Notes: generated from the letters alone by a model not told the origin. DNA of 64,000 bases from Vanrija pseudolonga (GCF_020906515.1 NC_085855.1:1426001-1490000); one strand, 5' to 3'; shown: positions 12,456 through 23,373, counted from the stretch's first letter. Numbers and translations are program-made.

Positions 12456-13072
12456 AGTAGTAGAAGTGATAGGAATTAGTCGGATTGGATTCTGGGCGAT
12501 TGTCAAATGTCATGTGACCCTTGTAGTGAATGATCGGCAGCCACGGCCTGGGTGGCTTTGGGTGATGTGTGTGATGGGAGACACCAACGACCATAGTCGA
12601 CCATGTCTTATACTTGAAGCGTCTACAGCGGCCCGCTCTTGCAAGCTTGCACCGACGCCGCTGCCGCCGCCATCGCCGACGTCTCCTGCTTGCTCCCTCC
12701 CTGTGCCATTGCCGCAAGTTCACGTGGGCGGCAGTGTGCGGCAGTTGACGCGCCCATATACGCAGATACACGGCTTTATGGTGGCGGGATCAAATTTGGG
12801 TAATCGGCCGATTACTCCCGTGACGCACGAGGGAGAAACCTACGACGTAGTTTGCACGGTCACTGGAGAGTCCCTGGGTGAGGAGAGGGAAGACGTCGCT
12901 GGCTGCCTTGCCTTCCCTTGCGCTGCCCGCCCACCCACCCATCCACCTCCATCCGCACCTCTTGATCTGCGCAACCCACACAATCCCCTCGTGTATCTTT
13001 TCTCCTTCCCTCTCCTCCTCACTCCCCCCTTCTGTATCCACTACTCTCCCCTCCCTTCCCCACCTCGTCGTC
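12456..13072. other. Intergenic, no gene seen
   Basis: About 600 nt between the amidase and IDH1, ending in a strongly pyrimidine-rich leader (about 13000-13070) just before the IDH1 ATG. No other feature was recognised. Confidence 0.5.
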
Positions 13073-14500
13073 ATGTTCCTCCGTGCCGCCAACCGCAGCA
13101 TTGCCTCGTCGGTCCGCTCTGCCCAGGTGCGTTGCAGTACAGCCACAGCATATTTTGCCTTGACCTCTTTCACTGACATCACAGGCGGCTCGCGGCTACG
13201 CCTCGGTCACCTCGACCTTTGCCGGCAAGAAGGATGCCAGCGTGAGTAGTAGTGCAATACAGCGTCACGCCTCGACGTCCTTCCTTGCTCGTTCATGCCA
13301 CTAACACGCACATGCAGGGCAACTACACTGTCACTCTTATCCCCGGTGACGGTACGTCATGAGGCAGCAGGCAGCGAGCGAGCTGCCTGCAGCAAAAGAT
13401 TTGACTTGACACTGACGTCGCCGCGCAGGTATCGGCCCCGAGATCGCAGAGTCGGTCAAGGACATCTTCAAGGCCGCCAAGGCCCCCATCCAGTGGGAGG
13501 AGGTCGACGTTACCCCCATCCTCAAGGACGGCAAGACTGTCATCCCCGACGACGCCATCGCTTCGGTCAAGAAGAACACTGTCGCCCTCAAGGGCCCTCT
13601 TGCTACCCCTAGTGAGTGGATGCGGCTGTTGAGGCCTTGTGGCCGAGCACGCGCCGAGCACACGCCGCGCTGCCCGCCTTCAGAGCGCACTCGACACAGT
13701 GCTAACACACCCCAGTCGGCAAGGGACACGTTTCCCTCAACCTCACCCTCCGCCGCACCTTCTCCCTCTTCGCCAACGTTCGTCCTTGTGTCTCCATCCC
13801 CGGCTACAAGACCGCCTACGACAACGTCAACACTGTCCTCATCCGTGAGAACACTGAGGGCGAGTACTCTGGTATCGAGCACGTTATCGTCCCCGGCGTC
13901 GTCCAGTCGATCAAGCTCATCACCTACGAGGCCTCGGAGCGTGTCGCCCGCTACGCCTTCCACTACGCCCAGGAGTCTGGCCGTAACAAGGTCACGGCCG
14001 TCCACAAGGCCAACATTATGAAGATGTCGGACGGCATGTTCCTCACTGCCTGCCGCGCCGTCGCCAAGGAGTACCCCAACGTCGCGTACGACGAGGACCT
14101 CCTCGACCGTATCTGCCTGCGCATCACCCAGGACCCCACCCCTTACAACGACCGTGTCATGGTCATGCCCAACCTTTACGGTGACATTCTTTCCGACCTT
14201 TCCGCCGGTCTCATTGGCGGTCTCGGCCTCACCCCCTCGGGCAACATTGGCCGCGACGCCTCCATCTTCGAGGCCGTCCACGGCTCCGCCCCCGACATTG
14301 CCGGCAAGGGCCTCGCCAACCCTACCGCTCTCCTCCTCTCTTCTCTCATGCTCCTCCGCCACATGGGTCTCCCCGAGATTGCCGACCGCATCGAGAAGGC
14401 TTCGCTCACGACCATTGCCGAGGGCAAGCACATTACCGGTGACCTTGGCGGCAAGGCCGGCACCAAGGAGTACACCGACGCCATCATTGCCAAGCTTTAA
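13073..14500 (+). CDS. IDH1: Isocitrate dehydrogenase [NAD+] subunit 1, mitochondrial
   Basis: Five exons separated by short introns encode about 370 residues. Residues 1-~30 ([23 protein letters not shown]) form a mitochondrial targeting peptide. The mature part begins [15 protein letters not shown] and contains [63 protein letters not shown] and [14 protein letters not shown]. These are the signatures of the NAD-dependent isocitrate/isopropylmalate dehydrogenase family. The [12 protein letters not shown]-type stretch and overall fit point to the regulatory Idh1 subunit of the TCA-cycle hetero-octamer rather than catalytic Idh2 (inference). First exons are tiny, as is common for this gene in basidiomycetes. 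Confidence 0.94.
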
Positions 14501-14885
14501 TCAAGGGGGAGATGGGACAAAATCAATCATGGTCTAGTGTGGCTTTAGGAAGTCATGCATGATGTGTAACGAGCCGAGCCGGCCGAACTGGCGCAGCCAG
14601 CGAGGCGGGGGTGAGTGCGAGCCCAGCCAGCGAGGCGAGGGATGAGCTTGAGACTAGCGCACTGGCATCCCCACGTTGGCTTACTACTGACCGACTGATC
14701 CGGCAGCCCCGCAGGGGCCAGACATCGAGCACAGACACGGCGGGGTAACGGGCCGGGGCTGGCCGAAGAGGCCTGGGGGTTGTGGGCGTCCTCCAGCGCC
14801 ATCGGCCTGCCCTGCTCTGAACACTAACCCGCACGATGCATTCACGTCGCATACAACCAGCCAACCTGCTCCCTCCCAGTCCATC
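14501..14885. other. Convergent 3' region with short repeats
   Basis: 385 nt between the 3' ends of IDH1 and the SDR gene. It contains two copies of an AGCCAGCGAGGCG-type segment near 14594 and 14625. No gene was seen. Confidence 0.5.
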
Positions 14886-15769
14886 CTACATAAACTTGGC
14901 GCACCCGCCGTCGACGCGCATAGAGATACCAGTGACAAAGCTGCTTTGCGGGGAAAGCAGGAAGACGCAGGCGTCGGCAATCTCCTCGGGGCGGCCACTA
15001 CGCTTGAGCGACGAGCGCGCCTTGGCCGCCTCGCCCATGACGGTGCGGCCCGCGGTGAGCGGCGTATCGGTGACTGGCGCGAGCGAGTGTCAGCGAGCGA
15101 GCCGGCGTGCCCCAGCGCCTTCCACCACTTACATCCCGGACACACGGCATTCACACGCACGCCCTTGGGGCCAAACTCTGCCGCGGCGTTCGCAACAAGC
15201 CCACGCACGGCAAACTTGCTCGCGGCGTAGTCTGCGTGGCCAGCCACGCCCTCCAGCCCGGCCGTGCTAGCGATGGCAACCACCGCGCAGTCTGCGCCGC
15301 CGCCAGGGGACGCGAGCATGCCCTTGAGCGCGTGCTTCATGCCGAAGAAGACTGCGCGCGGGCGTCAGCGTCAGCGAGTTCGGCGCCAGCGCCAGCGCGA
15401 CCCACCGCCCTTGGCGTTCACGCCCATGATAAAGTCCCACTCCTTCTCGCTCGTATCGAGGAAGCTGCGGGCGGTGGGCCACGCCGTGCCGGCGGCGAGG
15501 ACGGCATAGTCGACGCGTCCCCAGCGCGCAAGTGTCTCGGCGGTGACGCGCTCCGACGTCGCTTCGAGCGTCGTGTCCCCCTGGACCGAGAGGACCCGGT
15601 CGCCTGCGTCCAGGCCGGCGACGGCGGCGGCAAGCGAGGCGGGGGAGAGGTCGACTACGGTCACGTTCGCGCCGAGGGAGAGCAGCTGCTTCACCACTTC
15701 GAGCCCGATGCCGCTCGCGCCGCCGGTCACGATGGCGACTTTGCCCTGCAGTGTGTTTGCGCTCGTCAT
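14886..15769 (-). CDS. Short-chain dehydrogenase/reductase (classical SDR)
   Basis: Three exons give about 255 residues. The Rossmann start is [21 protein letters not shown] (TGxxxGxG cofactor motif), then VVDLSP with Asp at the end of beta-2, suggesting NAD(H) preference. VLAAG replaces the usual NNAG. The catalytic Ser is in [10 protein letters not shown], Tyr and Lys in [11 protein letters not shown], followed by [10 protein letters not shown] and the C-terminal [11 protein letters not shown]. It ends ..GGCAKFM. Introns lie before VFFGMKHAL and after NAVCPG. SDRs of this kind oxidise or reduce small alcohols/ketones; the substrate cannot be read from sequence. It is divergent from the oxidoreductase at 16837, so a shared promoter region is possible. 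Confidence 0.9.
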
Positions 15770-16836
15770 TGTGTTGTGTTGGTGGGGGTGGGTGGTGGCC
15801 GACGCGAGTGTGGGGTAGATATACGCCCCCGGCCCGGCGTTGGCCGACGCCAGCCACGCCCCGGCATACCGGGTATCTCGGCGACTGTGCCCTCTCGCTG
15901 CTGACGTGAGGGGTGAGGCTGTCAGAGTACGCTGGGCGGGCGGGGATGCCGAACGGCGTCGCTTGGCGTGCAGCATCGCTGTTCCTGCCCGTCGGGCTGT
16001 GGAGATTGTGGCGGCGGCATGCCACATGATCAGCAGCAGGTAGCGTGATGATGAGCATTGTGATTACGTTCGCGGCGTTCTTGGTGCGGCGCCGCGGCTC
16101 TGCCTCGAGGGCTGGCTGTCCACGGGCTCTTGAGCCTGCAGCTCGGCGTGATGCCCCTCGCCCGTGGCCATGTGCATAGCAGTACATACAGGCAAGGCAG
16201 CTCGAGTCCTCCCTGCCTCGATGCATACACGCTGCAACCACAAGCTCGGCGCTCGGTGACATCATTCCACGTGGCCGCCGCGCACCACCCGGACCAAAGT
16301 CGCCCCGCGCCGCGAGTCGATTGCTAACTTGCCCTCGGCGCCGTCCCAGCAAGCACCACTCAATCTCCCACTCCCTTTGCGCACTCTGCGCTCCATCGAC
16401 GCCGCGTACACACCGCAAGGCTATTCCCAACGACCGAGCGGATATGCGCGCGGATGTGCAGCAGAGCAAGGCTCCAAGCGAGCCGAACGAGCGAGCGAGC
16501 GCGCGCGGCCCGCGCACGCGCACTCACACGCGCGATATCGGCGCAATCTGATATCCAACGCGTTTCGGCGTGGCCCCACCCCCCCAGCCAGGCTCACTCC
16601 GACACCATGTCTGGGGTCTTGGACGACTGCGACGACGAGCAGTCGCCGTCGGGGTGTTACTCAGCGTCGCCGAGGTGCTGACCACGACGACGCGGTTGGG
16701 GACGAGTTGGGGAGGTATAAAACACTGACCTTGGCCTCGACTCATGGCCATCATCACACTCCCAAAGATCACAGCTCTAACAAGCTCACACCGAACCCAC
16801 AGCCCTCAACCAAACAAGTCAACCCACCCAACCGCA
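15770..16836. other. Divergent intergenic region, no gene seen
   Basis: About 1.07 kb between two divergently transcribed oxidoreductase genes, with a TATA element on the plus side. Open frames here are not protein-like. Confidence 0.5.
16716..16722 (+). promoter_or_regulatory. TATA box of quinone-reductase-like gene
   Basis: TATAAAA 115 nt before the ATG at 16837, the only such element in the preceding few hundred bases. Confidence 0.5.
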
Positions 16837-17868
16837 ATGTCCATCCCCACCACCACCCAGGCAATCACGCTCACCGCCCCCGTCCGCGGCGAGGTCACGC
16901 CCTCGACCTTCGAGCTCAAGACGCTCCCACTCCCCGCCTTGAAGGCCGGCCAGGTCCTCCTCCGCCTCGAGGCGTTCAGCCACGAGCCGGCCCTCCGCCA
17001 CTGGATCGACGCCGAGACGGACCCGAAGCGGCTGTACGTCCCGCCCGTGCTCGCGGGCGAGGTCGTGCGCTCGCCGTCTATCGGCACCGTCATCGCGTCC
17101 AACAGCGACAAGTGGGCCGTCGGCCAGCGCGTCGCCGCGCTCGCCGGCTGGGCAGAGCACGCCGTTGTCGACGACGCCATGGTGTCGGGCGAGGCCGTGT
17201 CCCTCCCCGACTCGGACCTGCACTCGCTCGACGTCCTCGGCTGGGTCGGCCTCACGGCCTACTTTGGCCTCTTCAAGGCCGGCCGCCCGATCAAGCAGGG
17301 CATGACCGTCGTCGTGTCCGGCGCGGCGGGGGGCGTCGGCTCCGTCGTGGTCCAGATCGCCAAGCACGTCCTGGGCGCGCGCGTGGTGGGCATCGCTGGC
17401 GGTGAGGACAAGTGTGCTTGGGTGCGCAGCCTCGGTGCGGACGAAGCCGTCGACTACAAGTCGCCCACGTTCGCGGCCGACCTCGCCGCCGCGCTGCCCG
17501 ACTACGCCGACGTGTTCTTCGACAATGTCGGCGGCGCCGTCCTCGACGCCATGCTCGCCCTCGTCAAGCGCCACGGCCAGATCCTCATGTGCGGCGCCAT
17601 GGACCAGTACAACGGCGGCGACCTCCGCCTGACCAACTGGAGCCAGGTGCTCTTCAACCGTATCGACATCCAGGGCTTCCTCTTCCTCGACTATGCCGAC
17701 TCGACGGCCGAGGCGGTCGAGAACCTCGCCAAGTGGGTCGCTGAGGGCAAGATTGACGGGCCCAAGGCGCACACCGTGGTCGAGAACAAGCTTGAGGAGG
17801 TGCCTGCGACGTGGCAGCGCCTCTACTCGGGCGACTCGCGCGGCAAGCTCATCTCCAAGCTTGCGTAG
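16837..17868 (+). CDS. Medium-chain NADPH-dependent reductase (PTGR/quinone oxidoreductase-like)
   Basis: A single exon encodes 343 residues. The N-terminal half is a GroES-like fold; the cofactor half has VVVSGAAGGVGSVVVQIAKH (GxGxxG-type AAGGVGS), then ARVVGIAGGEDKCAWVRSLG and DVFFDNVGGAVLDAML, and GQILMCGAMDQYN. These match the leukotriene B4 12-hydroxydehydrogenase / prostaglandin reductase / yeast YML131W group of zinc-independent MDR enzymes. They reduce double bonds of enones using NADPH and often detoxify reactive carbonyls. No zinc ligands are visible. The internal ATG at 16837 (MSIPTTTQAITL) is preferred over an in-frame ATG 31 codons upstream because the extension lacks conserved character and lies close to the TATA box. 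Confidence 0.9.
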   Translation: MSIPTTTQAITLTAPVRGEVTPSTFELKTLPLPALKAGQVLLRLEAFSHEPALRHWIDAETDPKRLYVPPVLAGEVVRSPSIGTVIASNSDKWAVGQRVAALAGWAEHAVVDDAMVSGEAVSLPDSDLHSLDVLGWVGLTAYFGLFKAGRPIKQGMTVVVSGAAGGVGSVVVQIAKHVLGARVVGIAGGEDKCAWVRSLGADEAVDYKSPTFAADLAAALPDYADVFFDNVGGAVLDAMLALVKRHGQILMCGAMDQYNGGDLRLTNWSQVLFNRIDIQGFLFLDYADSTAEAVENLAKWVAEGKIDGPKAHTVVENKLEEVPATWQRLYSGDSRGKLISKLA

Positions 17869-17955
17869 TGTAGTCTGCAGCCCTCAGCGGTCCTAGCCTA
17901 GTAGAATGCATAAGTGATAGTACAATCTCCTGCCATGTCCTGGACCCATACTAGT

Positions 17956-19326
17956 CTACTGATTGCCAATCTCTTCCGCCGCGCGCCGGAAGATATCCTC
18001 GCCGGAGTCGACCCTCTGCACCATGTCAAGGTCAGGCAGGGGGTTGTTCCTCTGCACAAAGACGCGAAAGTCGTCCGGCACGGAGCGCGCAAACCTGACC
18101 TTCTCGACGCGCCCCTCGCGCGACTCCTGGACACACTTCATAGCGAACGAAGTGACGGCGCTCCTCGTACCCTGTGCGTCGTGGTGCGCCGACACGGCGA
18201 GGAGCAGTGCCGCCCAAAACGATCCCTCGCGGCGAGGCACCTTGCCCTCGACCCAGTGTAGCGTGATACCGTGGAGGCGGACCCACGTAAGATGCGTGTT
18301 GGTGAGGATGTCGAACATGACGTCGGTCGTCGTCTCGTGGTAGTACAAGTCGAGCTTCTTGAGCTTCGGCAGCGCGAGCGCCCCGTCCCGCAGGAGACAC
18401 TGGAGCACCCTCAGCCCGTCCCCACCCTGCAGATACAGCCAGTCGAGGCTGACCGCCAGGCCGAGGAACCCCGCCAGCCCGCCCAGCTCACGTTCGAGGT
18501 CCTCCTCCGCCCCGTCCCTGCGTCGGACGTACAGGCGGAGCACCTCCAGCTCCCGCACCGCAGGGGCGAGGTAAGTCGCATGCCGCATGGCAGCCGCGAA
18601 CGACGCAAGGTGCACCCCGTACAAGGTAGACGGGAGGATCTTGACCTGTTCAAACCCAGCCTCTTTGCGCGCGGCACAAGCGCCCGCCAGGCCAAACACC
18701 AACCCCCAAAACACGCGCGTCTCAACGTTCTCCCCGCCTTGGCCTAAGCCACATTGCTGGCGCAGGATGTGTCCCAGTCCGAGTGTCATCCGCGCGTCGG
18801 GCGGCGGGTTGTCGTCGTTGGCCCGCGGGTTCCAGTATCCCGTGGTCACTTCCCCCAATTTCGGGAGGTGCGCGAACGCTCTCCCGAGAAGAGTGGGCAG
18901 CAGCGCGCCTGGGCGCAGGAAGGGCGCCGAGGGATGTCGGCGCACGCCGGTCGTGCTGACCCGCATGACGTTGATAGTCGCGTCGAGCCCGTCGAGCTCG
19001 AGCAGCGCCAGTTGCTCATACAGTGTCGGCTTGTGCGGTGCCGTGTCGAACACACTCGCTGTGTTGACCGTGATGTACTTCACGTACGGGGCGACGAGCG
19101 GGTCAGACGCGATGGCTAGGAGGGCTCCCAGGCCGGCGGGGGTGGCGAGGACGCCGAACTCGCCGAAGAACCGCCGCCGGAGTGGCGCGAGCGCGTCGCT
19201 TATGACCGTGCATGACAGTCGCAGGGCGCATACGTCGGGGATTTGGAGGAGGTCTGCTATGTGCAGGAGGACGTCGGCGGGCAGGTCGGGGAGTGAAGTC
19301 GGCTGGGCAGGTTCAGTGTCGGCCAT
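17956..19326 (-). CDS. F-box protein, paralogue 1
   Basis: An intronless frame of 456 residues. Residues ~10-50 are an F-box: SLPDLPADVLLHIADLLQIP, then LRLSCTVISDALAPL. The remainder is leucine-rich and irregular, perhaps a divergent LRR-like substrate platform, with no catalytic motif. Fungal F-box proteins link substrates to the Skp1-Cul1 ubiquitin ligase; here only the F-box supports that. The next gene upstream (19516-20885) is a clear paralogue: both share LLELDxLD, ..YWNP, DILTxTxxxWVRL and EAVSAHH/LAVSAHH segments. Pairing suggests a local duplication. Substrate unknown. Confidence 0.8.
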   Translation of the reverse strand: MADTEPAQPTSLPDLPADVLLHIADLLQIPDVCALRLSCTVISDALAPLRRRFFGEFGVLATPAGLGALLAIASDPLVAPYVKYITVNTASVFDTAPHKPTLYEQLALLELDGLDATINVMRVSTTGVRRHPSAPFLRPGALLPTLLGRAFAHLPKLGEVTTGYWNPRANDDNPPPDARMTLGLGHILRQQCGLGQGGENVETRVFWGLVFGLAGACAARKEAGFEQVKILPSTLYGVHLASFAAAMRHATYLAPAVRELEVLRLYVRRRDGAEEDLERELGGLAGFLGLAVSLDWLYLQGGDGLRVLQCLLRDGALALPKLKKLDLYYHETTTDVMFDILTNTHLTWVRLHGITLHWVEGKVPRREGSFWAALLLAVSAHHDAQGTRSAVTSFAMKCVQESREGRVEKVRFARSVPDDFRVFVQRNNPLPDLDMVQRVDSGEDIFRRAAEEIGNQ

Positions 19327-19515
19327 TGTTGGTGGCTGCGGTCGTCTTCGTGGTCAGTGTCGTCAAGTTAAGTGCGCCGTGATGTCACGGTCTGCGGGCA
19401 TGCCTCGCCGTCGCCGCGTCAGCGTGCTCCGGTGTCCGTGGGGCTTGTGCACGTTGGGGACATGCATGTAGACGTTGAGGACATGCACTGCACATGCATA
19501 CCGGGGTGAGTGCGC
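19327..19515. repeat. Short direct repeat in F-box promoter
   Basis: Within this spacer the 16-mer ACGTTGRGGACATGCA occurs twice, at 19451-19466 and 19472-19487, 21 nt apart. It lies upstream of F-box gene 1 and downstream of F-box gene 2. Confidence 0.6.
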
Positions 19516-20885
19516 CTACTCCACCTTCTCCAAGTACAGCTCGTCGGCGACACGCGCAAAGATGTCGTCGCCCGGCTTTAGGCGGTGCACGTTTCCGTAG
19601 TTGTCGACGTCGTGAAAGCCGAGGACGAAGCAGCATCCGATCGAGTCGAGTGGCGCGGGGTGCTTAAAATCGATCGACAGGAAGTCGTAGCCCCCGGTCT
19701 CCATGGCTCCGCTGAGCTCGAGGGAGGTGACGGTGCTGGTCGTATAGAGGGCTTTGTGGTGCGCGGACACTGCCTCGAGGAGGGATACCCAGGCCGGCTC
19801 GCGACCGTGCTTCTCGCCCACGGCTCGGCTCAGCCTGATGTCCGTGAGCCGGACCCACGACGCGCGGGTCAATGTGAGGATGTCGAACAGAACGTTGGTG
19901 GTCGTGTCGTGCGCGATGAGCTCGAGGCGTTCGAGTCTGTCGAACCGCGGTGCAGTCGGCCCAACGAGGCTGGACAGCACCCCGGCGTCTAGCTGGCCGT
20001 CTCGCCCATACAGCGACAGTTGCGTGAGGCGCGGCATCATGCCCAAGAAGGCACCCAGTGCCGCGAGCTCGATGTTGGTTGGCGGCTCCTTGCGGCCGCC
20101 GACGCGGAGGCACAGATGGACGAAGTTGCCGAGGACGGGGGCGAGCAAGTCGGAGTAAGCCACGGCGTTGACAAACGACGTGTGACTCACGCCAACGTGC
20201 GTTGCGCGGATACCCTTTGGTGTGGCATACCCCTTCTCTGTGCGCGTCTCATGCGCGTGGGCCAGGCCGAAGAGGAGCGCCCAGAACAGACAGGTGATTG
20301 AAGATTGGCCTGGCCAGACGAGCTGGACACATTGGTCGAAAAGAGAGGCGTAACCCAGCAACGTGCCGGGTGGCGGGGTGCCAGTGTCCTCGCGGTGTTC
20401 GGGGTTCCAGTAGTCTGCGCTCACGGAGCGGAGTTCGGCAGGCGGACGAAGACCTGGGCGAGAAGGTTGGCGAGGGGCTTGTTTGGGTGCACTGGTTGAT
20501 CGGGGTATAGCCGCTCTGGGGTGCCCATCACGCGGATGACGCCGAGGTCGAGCATGTCAAGCTCGAGCAGGCCGAGCTGCGCGTGCAGGGCTGGGCGGAG
20601 CTCGTCCTCCGTGTCGAGGACCACGGCGGCGTTGAGCTCGAGCGTGTCAATCAGCTCGGCTACGGGCGTGTTGTCCACCATGTCGAGCAGCGAGAGGATT
20701 GCCGCCCCCGTGGCGATGACGCCGACCCGGTGGAAGATGGTGCGCCGGAGCGGCGACAGCGCGTCGTTCACACTCGTGCATGTCAGCCGGAGGGCGGAGA
20801 GGGCCGGGAGGTACAGGTGCCCCGCGATGGCGAGGAGGATCTCTGGTGGGAGGTCGGGGAGGGAGGGAGCTGGGTGGTGGTCCAT
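19516..20885 (-). CDS. F-box protein, paralogue 2, with a frameshift
   Basis: The reading starts MDHHPAPSLPDLPPEILLA (F-box, residues ~8-50) and aligns with the neighbouring F-box protein through LLAQVFVRLPN. The frame then stops at a TGA near 20421, while homology resumes in another frame from LRSVSADYWNPEH to the stop at 19516. In paralogue 1 the same join reads HLPKLGEVTTGYWNP without interruption. The total length (1370 nt) is one base short of a multiple of three, and no GT-AG intron restores the frame. So the gene carries a single-base loss around 20425-20437, or the assembly does. If intact it would be about 456 residues, like its neighbour. Function as for paralogue 1. Confidence 0.7.
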
Positions 20886-21363
20886 GTTGTGCCGGCGTGG
20901 TGAATGTTGCGACGATGAGAGAAACCAAGATTGTCTCAACCGCGGCTCTTGGAGGCGCATCGGGTCAGGGTTCAGCCTCCATCGCCGCCATTTGCTGGTC
21001 TTGACGGCGAGGCGCATGCCAAGCGTGGTGAGCGTTGGAGAGCCCAAGTAAGTGAGTAAGTATACAGCCAAGCGGCCAGCGCTCCGGTAGATAGCGAGGC
21101 GAGTGAGTGGTGAGCAGATGAATTGGAATCAGAACAACAAGTGGACGACCTCCACCGCGCTTTCGGCCCTCCCCGCCTCTTCCACCCGCCGCACCTCCTC
21201 TACTTTTCACCACCCTGCTGTTGGGCCTCGGACCAAGCTATCACGTCAAACTGCAGACCCATACACTCTTCTAGGCCCCGGCAGGTCAGACTTGCTCGCT
21301 ACGCGGGAAGAGCAGCCTCACCCGCCCGCCCAAGACCGACCCACGACCACCAGGAACGTCATC
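20886..21363. other. Intergenic, no gene seen
   Basis: Promoter side of F-box gene 2 and 5' flank of the tRNA gene. Nothing else was recognised. Confidence 0.5.
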
Positions 21364-21448
21364 TGCCCTATGGCTCAGTTGGCTAGCGCGTGGAGCTGTT
21401 ACTTCTGCAACAACTCCGAGGTCCACGGTTCGAGCCCGTGTGGGGCAG
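21364..21448 (+). tRNA. tRNA-Asn (GTT) with 11-nt intron
   Basis: A full cloverleaf folds by eye. Acceptor TGCCCTA pairs with TGGGGCA, with discriminator G. The D arm is GGCTC..AGTTGG..GCGC, the T arm is CACGG-TTCGAGC-CCGTG, and the anticodon stem TGGAG pairs with CTCCG. The 18-nt anticodon loop becomes the canonical CTGTTAA loop when 11 nt (CTTCTGCAACA) after position 37 are removed, and the intron's AAC can pair with the GTT anticodon as in standard pre-tRNAs. A TTTT stop for RNA polymerase III follows about 18 nt downstream. Unusual points are the U1:A72 pair and one D-stem mismatch. Confidence 0.8.
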
Positions 21449-22418
21449 GTACATCCTCTCTCTTTTGCCCTGCAGGCCGTCGCACCCGTCTCCGACGCGG
21501 AACAGCACTTTCGGCGTCGGTTGGTTGGTCGGTTGGGCGACTGTGATTTTTCTTGGCAGCGTCCCCACGGGGAAAGTGGAGGCGCGGCTTCCTCACGGCC
21601 ATGTCCGAGCATCCAGTTGTTTACGCGACCTCCTCCTCGTCGCCCTCGGCATCGCCCTGCGTCGCTTCGCCGATACTCGCTGCGCGTGGCGTGAGAGTTC
21701 GTTGCCGCGTTCGACAGGATCCACAACGTCCATCGCAGGGCGCTCTCGGCAGGCAGCCTGCCGAGTGGACGAGGCGCCACAGAACCTCCCCCACTCCCGC
21801 TCCCCACTTGCCCTCGGCCAACCACACGCCCGCGAAAGCACACAGCACGGCCTTTGACCCTCGGCAGGCCGACGGCAAGCTACCCCTCCACTTTCCGCGT
21901 TGCCTATCAGACAACAGAGGTTGCACAGCCCCGCGCGCGGGAATTTGATGTCGCGGTATTCTGGGCAGCTATCAGATCTCGTCTCGCCTCGGCTCGGGTA
22001 TCCCGCCTGCCCCGTCGGCATGTCCGCGGTGGCACTGAATCCACACGGCCACGACATTCCCCTCTGACGTCCACTTGTGTTTCTGGGATCTGGATTGACG
22101 TGCGTCCCCGAATCGAGGCAGCAGGTTCTCCGACTCGCGGTGGACGGTGCTGTGTGCGTTGGGCGAGTGACGCGGTGGCGGTGCGACCTAATCGTGTGGG
22201 GGATCTCGACGAGTAGCTTCCTCACTCTAAGCTCCACGGAACTGGACAATGTCAACGACGCATATCGTACGACGGCTGCGCGGAAGTGGTATCTGCACCG
22301 CTCTGACAAAGGTGTTGGCGACTGTTGCTCGGGGTGTGGCCAGGAGCGACCAGGTGGCGGAGTATACAAACAAGGCTGGCGGGTGCACAAGCCGCCCATT
22401 AGTGCCACCCACAGCACA
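21449..22418. other. Intergenic, no gene seen
   Basis: Nearly 1 kb between the tRNA and the cytochrome b561-like gene. Long frames on the minus strand (to 22438) have no conserved character and overlap the next gene's 5' end. Apart from the tRNA terminator T-run, no element is supported. Confidence 0.5.
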
Positions 22419-23320
22419 ATGAAGACCAGCACCATCATCAGCTACGCTCTCCTGGCGGCGACGAGCCTCGTGCGCGCCGCTGACCCCGTCGTGGACCGTA
22501 AGTCTCTCCTTTGTTGGCAGCTCTGACGCCAGTCCACCCGAGGCAGTACGGCTACGGCCCTGGGTACGGCGACACGACGACCAAAGCGGCCGCCACGGCC
22601 ACCGGGTCGGCCGCGGCATCCGAGGCGACCGAGTACGGGGGCGGCTATGGCGGCTCGAGCGGCTCCGAGGCAGGCGAGTACGGCGGCCTCAAGATCTCCC
22701 CTCACTCCGCCGTGCTGGCCCACGCAGTCTGCGGCGCGCTCGCGACCATGCTCTTCCTCCCGTCTGGCGTGCTCGCGGCACGCGTGATCCGCGGCGTGTC
22801 CCCCAGCCGCTCGTGGTTTCTAATCCATGCCGGCGTGCAGGGCGTCGTTGGCCTGGGTCTCATCACGGCCGGCGCGAGTATCGGCTGGGCGCGCTTCACG
22901 CTCAAGACAATCGACACGCCGCACCGCAAGGCAGCCGTCAGTCTGTTCGTCATCGTCTGGGTGCAGGCGCTGCTCGGGGCGATCACGCACGCCGTCGGCG
23001 CCAAGCGCCTGCGCCGCGGCCCGCTCAACTTTGTCCACTGGACGCTCGGCCTCGCGACCGTCGGCCTTGGGTGGGCCGTCGCGTGGCTCGGCTTCACGAG
23101 CGAGTGGACGTACCGCGGCCACGGGGAAGTGAGCCACAAGTGGCGGATCGGGTGGGGCGTGGTCATCGGTCTCTGGATCCTCGCGTACGCTGCTGGGCTG
23201 GCGCTGCTGCCGCGCCAGCTGAAGCGCGAGGCGGCCACCAACGAGGTGACGCGTGTCGCGCGCCTCGGCTCGGAGACGGAGGCCAAGGACACGCGCGAGG
23301 AGCCGTTCAGCGTGAGTTAG
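22419..23320 (+). CDS. Cytochrome b561-domain membrane protein with signal peptide
   Basis: Two exons (22419-22497, 22533-23320; 35-nt intron with a CTGAC branch site) give 288 residues. MKTSTIISYALLAATSLVRA is a signal peptide, followed by a Gly/Tyr/Ser-rich extracytoplasmic stretch. Five to six helices follow from ~residue 90. Histidines placed as in b561 heme ligation are seen in LAHAVCGAL, FLIHAGVQG, TPHRKAAVSLF and NFVHWTLGLA. The cytoplasmic tail is charged. Related fungal proteins are trans-membrane electron carriers, often fused to DOMON domains; here no DOMON is present. Role in ferric or ascorbate-type reduction is inference. Confidence 0.8.
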
Positions 23321-23373
23321 TAATGCATGCCCTGTAGTACACCATGTAGTAGTCGATACGATGAAGAAGCGTT

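Noticed and set aside
21593-22438. Minus-strand 281-codon frame
   Set aside because: No family motif, overlaps the 5' end of the cytochrome b561-like gene and its promoter.
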